NCBI GenBank assembly: GCA_903939355.1
Contig: CAJAHC010000150.1
Coordinates: 1 to 12,054, forward strand
Length of the DNA stretch: 12,054 bases
Direction of reading: 5' to 3'
DNA from: an uncultured Methylococcaceae bacterium
GTDB lineage: Bacteria; Pseudomonadota; Gammaproteobacteria; Methylococcales; Methylomonadaceae
This document shows positions 8,086-12,054 of this stretch, in pieces. Position 1 is the first letter of the stretch, and each line of letters opens with the position of its first letter. Under the pieces are notes generated by a model that was not told where the DNA came from, searched no databases, and saw only the letters and a list, made by a program, of their open reading frames with translations. The position numbers were made by a program, and so were the translations under genes.

Positions 8086-8668
8086 GTTATACCTTTTTTA
8101 TTTTCAATAAATATAGTAACGATAATGACACAGTTATTGTTTACCCTATGACAATCCATCTATTGACTTAGGTTATTTTGAACCCTTAGGTTATCGAACC
8201 TAAATAATTTCGATTGATCCCTGTAATAAAAAGGGTCTATTAAAAAACACACATTTTTACTCCTTCTATATATAGCGGGGGGTGTTCCTGTGGCACGGGG
8301 TGGGGTCGAAGCTATGTCAGTTATTGCTGGGAAAGTCAGAAGAAATAAAGATTATTCATCAATAGATATAAAGATACTCATTATGTTCTAGATCAATATG
8401 ACCACGGTCAACTAGACACTTATTAATTACACCAAGATTATTCCTTGCTTATCATTTTTCAAGAGGCGTTAAAGATAAATTAAGATGATTACATCTAACC
8501 GCAATAACTGCTAGAAATGAAGCTAACAATATCCCCGCAATGACCCTTAAATTTTTAACTGTAAAAATAGCCTTATAATTTAAACTAATATACTGATTTA
8601 TATTATTAATATTTCTATCTAAAAACAGTAAGTCTAATGACTGCTAGTTATAAAGGTTCAAAATGTGA
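8086..8668. other. 583-base spacer between cbpM copy 1 and the DUF2156 gene
   Basis: No convincing gene lies here. It is the convergent 3' region of two opposing transcription units. It holds the operator-like repeat at 8168-8203 and a G-rich islet at 8277-8305 (runs of six, four and four G in otherwise AT-rich DNA). It also contains a minus-strand 63-codon open frame at 8455-8643, with one hydrophobic stretch but no usable start codon. No clear intrinsic terminator follows cbpM; the T-rich run after its stop has no stem. Confidence 0.5.
8168..8203. repeat. Paired 18-base repeat with nested dyads (operator-like)
   Basis: CTTAGGTTAT occurs at 8167-8176 and again at 8185-8194, exactly 18 bases apart. 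The second copy also forms a perfect inverted repeat, TTAGGTT/AACCTAA, at 8186-8192 and 8197-8203 around ATCG. The first copy has a weaker dyad, GGTT/AACC. The net pattern is GGTT-AACC-GGTT-AACC. This could be two adjacent sites for a dimeric regulator or a folded 3' element of the cbpAM transcript. Confidence 0.45.
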
Positions 8669-9688
8669 TCAAGTCAGTGAAAAATTAAATGCCCAAAATA
8701 ATGCATTAATTTCACGTAACCCTATAGATGGTGAATTAAATATTAAGTAAAGTGGCTTAATATCTGTCACATTAAATTTCTTCCAAAATACAGATCTACC
8801 CTGGAGCCCCATCACCTTGTTAACTAAACGATATATGTTACGAGATAGGAATCTGGATAGCCCGCCACAACAATGAATTTCGCCAAATTCAGATAAAGGT
8901 CCAATGCCAAGGCACACCGACTCACTACCCTCTTCACGTAACACAGCTAAAGTTGAAATAACCATTAGTTCATTGGTATAAAGTGGCGCAGAAGATGACG
9001 AAAACACGATATTAATCAAATTATGGCTCTGTAACTGACTAATGTTCAACATTGACAGCATCCCGATAACACTTCCAGCCTGTTCAGCAACAAACCATCG
9101 CCTTCCTGATTTGTGCTCAAAGAGCCGTGGACGGCCAAGATACATTTGGAAACCTTGGCGTTTAGAAAGCCAATTTACGCAAACTAACTCTACCTTTGCC
9201 TCTAAAATAGTATCAGGCATTGTTAATCCGAAATACTCACGTACTGTCACACCGGCTCGACGTGTAAAGTTAAGATGTTGACGCAAATGATGGCCTTGAT
9301 GACCTAATTCAGGATCCTGCTGAGGATCAGTCATCATTAGTTCGGCAAATTCTATCGAAGCATAACCAAAGCTTTTGGCATAAATCTGCATATCGGCAGA
9401 CACTGCAGAATAAACAATAGACCATCCGTTATCATTACAATAAACCGTATAAGCATCTAATAAAAAAGCTTTTTTTTCAGGTGCACAGACGGGATCACCA
9501 AAGACAACTGCGCAGCATTTTATAACGCGATAAGTGATTAGTCCCTCTATATCAACGTCCTGAAAAATACTATTTGTTGGATCAAGTGCTGCATGAGATA
9601 CAGGACCACCATAGCATCGAACCAGCTCTATAATCGATCTGTTACCCATATGAACAACAGATAAATTTGATACTAGATACGGTAGCAA
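8669..9688 (-). CDS. DUF2156 protein, resembling the C-terminal domain of MprF-type lysyltransferases
   Basis: The sequence matches the DUF2156 pattern, which has a double GNAT-like fold shared with the catalytic part of phosphatidylglycerol lysyltransferase (MprF). Typical stretches are YGGPVSHAALDPTNSIF (26-42), VVFGDPVCAP (61-70) and WSIVYSAVS (89-97). Also seen are MYLGRPRLF...RRWFVAEQAGSVIGM (182-210) and FWKKFN...KPLYLIF (301-317). Unlike MprF it has no multi-pass membrane region, so it is a stand-alone soluble form whose substrate is unknown. The longest frame uses TTG at 9686-9688. ATG at residue 14 (9647-9649) is an equally plausible start, and neither has a clear Shine-Dalgarno site. 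An in-frame TAG lies two codons upstream of the TTG. It follows the cold-shock gene by 33 bases and is probably the last gene of that unit. Confidence 0.75.
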   Translation of the reverse strand: MLPYLVSNLSVVHMGNRSIIELVRCYGGPVSHAALDPTNSIFQDVDIEGLITYRVIKCCAVVFGDPVCAPEKKAFLLDAYTVYCNDNGWSIVYSAVSADMQIYAKSFGYASIEFAELMMTDPQQDPELGHQGHHLRQHLNFTRRAGVTVREYFGLTMPDTILEAKVELVCVNWLSKRQGFQMYLGRPRLFEHKSGRRWFVAEQAGSVIGMLSMLNISQLQSHNLINIVFSSSSAPLYTNELMVISTLAVLREEGSESVCLGIGPLSEFGEIHCCGGLSRFLSRNIYRLVNKVMGLQGRSVFWKKFNVTDIKPLYLIFNSPSIGLREINALFWAFNFSLT

Positions 9689-9721
9689 TAACTAATACAG
9701 CTTTGAACTTAGCTAAAGACA

Positions 9722-9934
9722 TCAGAGTAGAATAATATTCTCTGCTTGAGGACCTTTTTTTCCTTGTGATATATTGAATTTAACTTTTTGCCCTTCAACC
9801 ATGGACTTAAAGCCGGTTCCGCTAATATTACTATAATGAACAAAAACATCAGGACCAGATTCCTGCTCAATAAAACCAAATCCCTTACCTGCGTTAAACC
9901 ACTTTACTTTTCCTGTATTCATTTGTGTAGGCAT
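9722..9934 (-). CDS. CspA-family cold-shock protein
   Basis: This is a 70-aa single cold-shock domain, a small OB-fold RNA/ssDNA chaperone. RNP1 is seen as KGFGFIE (17-23) and RNP2 as VFVHYS (30-35). The start of the domain, [16 protein letters not shown], and the end, [10 protein letters not shown], are typical. AGGA lies about 10 bases before the ATG. A second ATG at codon 5 would give the commoner Csp N-terminus, MNTGKVKWF. The 34-base gap to the upstream gene leaves no room for the long structured leader of cold-inducible cspA, so this copy is more likely expressed with its neighbour than as a classic cold-shock transcript. Which Csp paralogue it is cannot be said. Confidence 0.95.
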   Translation of the reverse strand: MPTQMNTGKVKWFNAGKGFGFIEQESGPDVFVHYSNISGTGFKSMVEGQKVKFNISQGKKGPQAENIILL

Positions 9935-9968
9935 AAATAATAATCCTGATTAATAAGTTAGATTTGTA

Positions 9969-10424
9969 TTAGTTCTTGTCCACAGGACTGTGTAAATAAG
10001 GGACAAGGTACGTGCGAATATCACCAATACTGTGAGTAGTAATATTCTTATCCAGCTCAAGAGCAACAAGTTTTCTAATTGGCTCCGAGAAATTTTTTCG
10101 TAACAATCCAAGAAAAGATGGATCAGCAATAAGTAGTAATTGATTAAATTTATTAGTGTTATGTGCGTCTTCCAGATAATTAGCTATCTGACGTGCAAAC
10201 TTATATGATTCATTTTGTTTTGGATCAGTGCGTTGTTCAAAAGCATGCCCCATTTTGCCGTTGCCTTTAATCTTTCCTGGGAAGTCAGAGGTCATTTCTC
10301 TGTCATGTAAACGACCTTCCAGATGTGTTAATGTTTCAATTTCCTCTAAAGGAGATGAAAGTGTTTTAACTGTAAAAATGCGTGCATGAACATTATCTGC
10401 AACGACTACATAAATTGGCTTCAT
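9969..10424 (-). CDS. Host attachment family protein (AtsE-like)
   Basis: The 151-aa protein begins IYVVVADNVHARIFTV (4-19), the hallmark start of the family annotated as 'protein required for attachment to host cells', named from Agrobacterium. The conserved HLEGRLHDREMTSD block (34-47), LLLIADPSFLGLLRKN (96-111) and VALELDKNITTHSIGDIRTYL (120-140) all fit. The fold has been related to eRF1-like release-factor domains, so a ribosome or RNA role is possible, but the function here is unknown. A good ribosome site, AAAGGAAA, precedes the ATG. It heads a minus-strand group with the cold-shock and DUF2156 genes and lies 90 bases after cbpM copy 2. A TATAAAT box (near 10461-10467) is a possible -10 of its own, but no good -35 was seen. 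Confidence 0.8.
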   Translation of the reverse strand: MKPIYVVVADNVHARIFTVKTLSSPLEEIETLTHLEGRLHDREMTSDFPGKIKGNGKMGHAFEQRTDPKQNESYKFARQIANYLEDAHNTNKFNQLLLIADPSFLGLLRKNFSEPIRKLVALELDKNITTHSIGDIRTYLVPYLHSPVDKN

Positions 10425-10514
10425 AGCTATTTCCTTTATGTTAGTTTATTTCCAAAATTTATTTATAAGAAACCTGAATGGTAATTTTCTATTCAACTTT
10501 CGAGCATGAAGATA

Positions 10515-10832
10515 TCAAAGATATCCAAGCATTTTCAAATGGTCACGAAGGCTATCAAGCTCACTAATCAAATCAAGCGCCAAAGCAATGCCGGCAAGAT
10601 TAACTCCCAAGTCATGCTGTAATCTAAATGCTGAACGGACACGTACGAGACTTGCACCGGAAAAACGCCATAAGCGTATATCTTGTCCTTGAGGCTCAAT
10701 AATACTTTCTTCAACAAGACTAAGTACCCATTCTGCAGAAACCCCACAAGCCTGACAAAGTTGTTCCAATGTTAAGTTATCGTCTTCAATGACCGTTCCC
10801 GAATGGACTAATAATAAATCATGTGAACTCAC
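10515..10832 (-). CDS. cbpM: CbpM, chaperone modulator of CbpA (copy 2)
   Basis: This 105-aa paralogue of the protein at 7768-8085 is colinear with it without gaps. It shares HSGTVIEDD at 10-18, the helix-turn-helix region, EESIIEP, LWRFSGA and RLQHDLGVNLAGIALALDLI. The start is GTG (10830-10832), overlapping the TGA of cbpA copy 2 (10829-10831) as GTGA, so translation is coupled. Differences from copy 1 cluster at the N-terminus (SSHDL vs NSNNI) and the last 15 residues. It should act as the J-domain-binding inhibitor of its own CbpA, and cross-talk with the other copy is possible. Confidence 0.92.
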   Translation of the reverse strand: MSSHDLLLVHSGTVIEDDNLTLEQLCQACGVSAEWVLSLVEESIIEPQGQDIRLWRFSGASLVRVRSAFRLQHDLGVNLAGIALALDLISELDSLRDHLKMLGYL

Positions 10833-11785
10833 TGTTGATATATCCTCAAAGCCTCACGCGGATTAAAATCAAGTTCTTCATGCATTTTTCGATAAATTGC
10901 TTTAGCTTTTTCAGTTTGTGCTGGTGGCAATATTATTTGTAACATCACATAAAAATCACCAGGTACTCTTGTCGGCAATCCGCGACCTGATAAACGGAGT
11001 TTGCCACCCTGTTTGGAATTAGGTGGTATTGTCAAATCTACAGAACCTATTGGTGTAGGCACTTTAATTTTTGCTCCTAAAGTGGCTTCCCAAGGTGTTA
11101 CGGGGAGATCCAAGTAAATATCCGCATCTAATACTCGATAAATTGGATGATTATTAAATACTATTTCCAGAAACAAGTTGCCCGATTTACCAATGCCTGT
11201 CCCTGGACCACCCTGACCCGCCAACTTAATGTGCTGACCCGCTCTGATTCCTTTAGGAATTTTAATATTTAGACTTCGATGCCTTACCTGAACTTGTCCT
11301 TGTGCATTCATTTCCGGGGTACTCAAAGAAATATTTCGTGTTACACCATGAAAACTATCTTCCAAATCAATATAAATTTTGGCATGACTATCCTGTCCGG
11401 GCGCATTAAAATCAAATTGCCCTTTATTTGCAGCATGAATTCCTGCTTGACCAAATAATTGTTCAAAAAAATCACTAAAGGCACCTGATTTATCACTGGT
11501 GAAACCACCACCTTTAAATTCGAAACCTTCATCCCAATTCGGAGGTGGTCTAAATTCCTGTCCGGCTTTCCAATTGGCACCTAATTGATCATAAGCTGCA
11601 CGCTTCTCTGGATCCTTAAGGACTTCATAAGCCTCCCCTAGTTCCTTAAATTTTGCTTCAGCATCGCTTTCTTTGCTAACGTCAGGATGATATTTACGCG
11701 CCAATTTACGATAAGCTCGTTTGATTTCATCCTGCGTGGTTTCACGAGATAACCCCATGATTTTATAATAGTCTTTATAATGCAT
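10829..11785 (-). CDS. cbpA: CbpA, DnaJ-type co-chaperone (copy 2)
   Basis: The 318-aa class II Hsp40 has the same layout as copy 1: J domain with HPD at 33-35, Gly/Phe linker with GFEFKGGGF, two C-terminal beta domains and no zinc finger. The J domain and linker start are nearly identical to copy 1. Residues about 100-132 (after GGGF) and the C-terminal tail (RIYQQ) differ most. At DNA level the copies differ mainly at third codon positions, with the longest identical run seen being 29 bases in the J domain. This points to an old duplication, or transfer, kept under purifying selection rather than a recent copy. The ATG at 11783-11785 has only a weak ribosome site, as in copy 1 (ATCGGC before it). 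Confidence 0.95.
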   Translation of the reverse strand: MHYKDYYKIMGLSRETTQDEIKRAYRKLARKYHPDVSKESDAEAKFKELGEAYEVLKDPEKRAAYDQLGANWKAGQEFRPPPNWDEGFEFKGGGFTSDKSGAFSDFFEQLFGQAGIHAANKGQFDFNAPGQDSHAKIYIDLEDSFHGVTRNISLSTPEMNAQGQVQVRHRSLNIKIPKGIRAGQHIKLAGQGGPGTGIGKSGNLFLEIVFNNHPIYRVLDADIYLDLPVTPWEATLGAKIKVPTPIGSVDLTIPPNSKQGGKLRLSGRGLPTRVPGDFYVMLQIILPPAQTEKAKAIYRKMHEELDFNPREALRIYQQ

Positions 11786-11837
11786 GCCGATGTATTTTCC
11801 CTAATGTCTAAGCAATTAATTCACCTATTTGTTTAAG

Positions 11838-12054
11838 TTACTCAGTAGTAGAGCTAACAGCATAAAAATCTATCAACTCTTCATCTCTTCGATTACGTTC
11901 ATTTAACCAACTAGCTTGAAAAAGAATGTCTAATGACGGCAAAAACTGTTGAGATCCTACATTATTTTTATCTAACAAATTAACTCATGCTTCCAAATTT
12001 TCGTCCTGATAAAAACAAACTTGCTACTTATTCTTCCAACGACACATTGATACG
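11838..12054 (-). pseudogene. Decayed C-terminal gene fragment with two in-frame stops (runs off window)
   Basis: One minus-strand frame from the right edge to a TAA at 11838-11840 gives about 71 codons, broken by TAG at 12024-12026 and TGA at 11985-11987. The pieces read protein-like: QVCFYQDENLEA, then a 48-codon segment containing SLDILFQASWLNERNRRDEE, ending FYAVSSTTE. The TGA could come from TGG (LEA-W-VNLL). I do not recognise the family. It lies 52 bases upstream of cbpA copy 2 on the same strand. It may also be non-coding AT-rich DNA that reads well by chance. Confidence 0.35.

Noticed and set aside
8399..8410. Dyad TGACC-AC-GGTCA
   Set aside because: It is short (5-bp arms), with no gene start near it and no second copy noticed.
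9042..9281. Plus-strand 79-aa frame
   Set aside because: It is antisense to the DUF2156 gene and explained by that gene's codons.
1..12054. CRISPR array, tRNA or rRNA genes, toxin-antitoxin pair or defence system
   Set aside because: No regularly spaced repeats with unique spacers, no tRNA-like cloverleaf or rRNA sequence, and no recognised toxin, nuclease or defence protein were seen on either strand.

Overview
The window looks like chromosomal DNA from an AT-rich gammaproteobacterium. The best clues are a YoaA-type helicase gene directly coupled to tsaB (the yoaA-yeaZ arrangement of Escherichia coli), the two-subunit CysD/CysN sulfate adenylyltransferase, an MlaC lipid carrier, and cbpA-cbpM chaperone pairs. 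The exact lineage cannot be fixed from the sequence; a Methylococcales-like or similar low-GC gammaproteobacterium would fit, but that is a guess.

Positions 1-4834 form a run of minus-strand housekeeping genes. In transcription order they are cysD, cysN, a yoaA-like helicase gene broken by one in-frame TAA, and the start of tsaB, whose ATG overlaps the helicase stop. CysD and CysN together make APS from sulfate and ATP. CysN carries an unusual C-terminal tail that reads as a shrunken APS kinase domain without its P-loop.

A 441-base divergent spacer (4835-5275), with a perfect 8-bp-arm palindrome in front of cysD, leads to plus-strand mlaC and a small unrecognised ORF. The stretch to about 6640 is richer in G+C and contains broken reading frames and a strong GC-rich hairpin. 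It also holds a minus-strand fragment resembling proteins built of 'GPA...DG...W..G' repeats. It looks like decayed accessory DNA.

From 6815 to 11785 lies the most structured part. Two cbpA-cbpM operons, about three quarters identical in protein sequence, face each other (6815-8085 on plus, 10515-11785 on minus). Between them is a minus-strand group: a 'host attachment' family protein, a CspA-type cold-shock protein and a DUF2156 (MprF C-terminal-like) protein. CbpA is a DnaJ-type co-chaperone and CbpM its modulator, so the region reads as a stress or stationary-phase cluster. The spacer 8086-8668 has no convincing gene but contains a compact operator-like repeat. The right end (11838-12054) holds the tail of another decayed minus-strand frame with two in-frame stops.

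No tRNA, rRNA, CRISPR array, intact transposase or phage module was seen. The points most worth following up are the pseudo-APS-kinase tail of CysN, the inverted pair of cbpAM operons around the stress cassette, and the single nonsense codon in yoaA.
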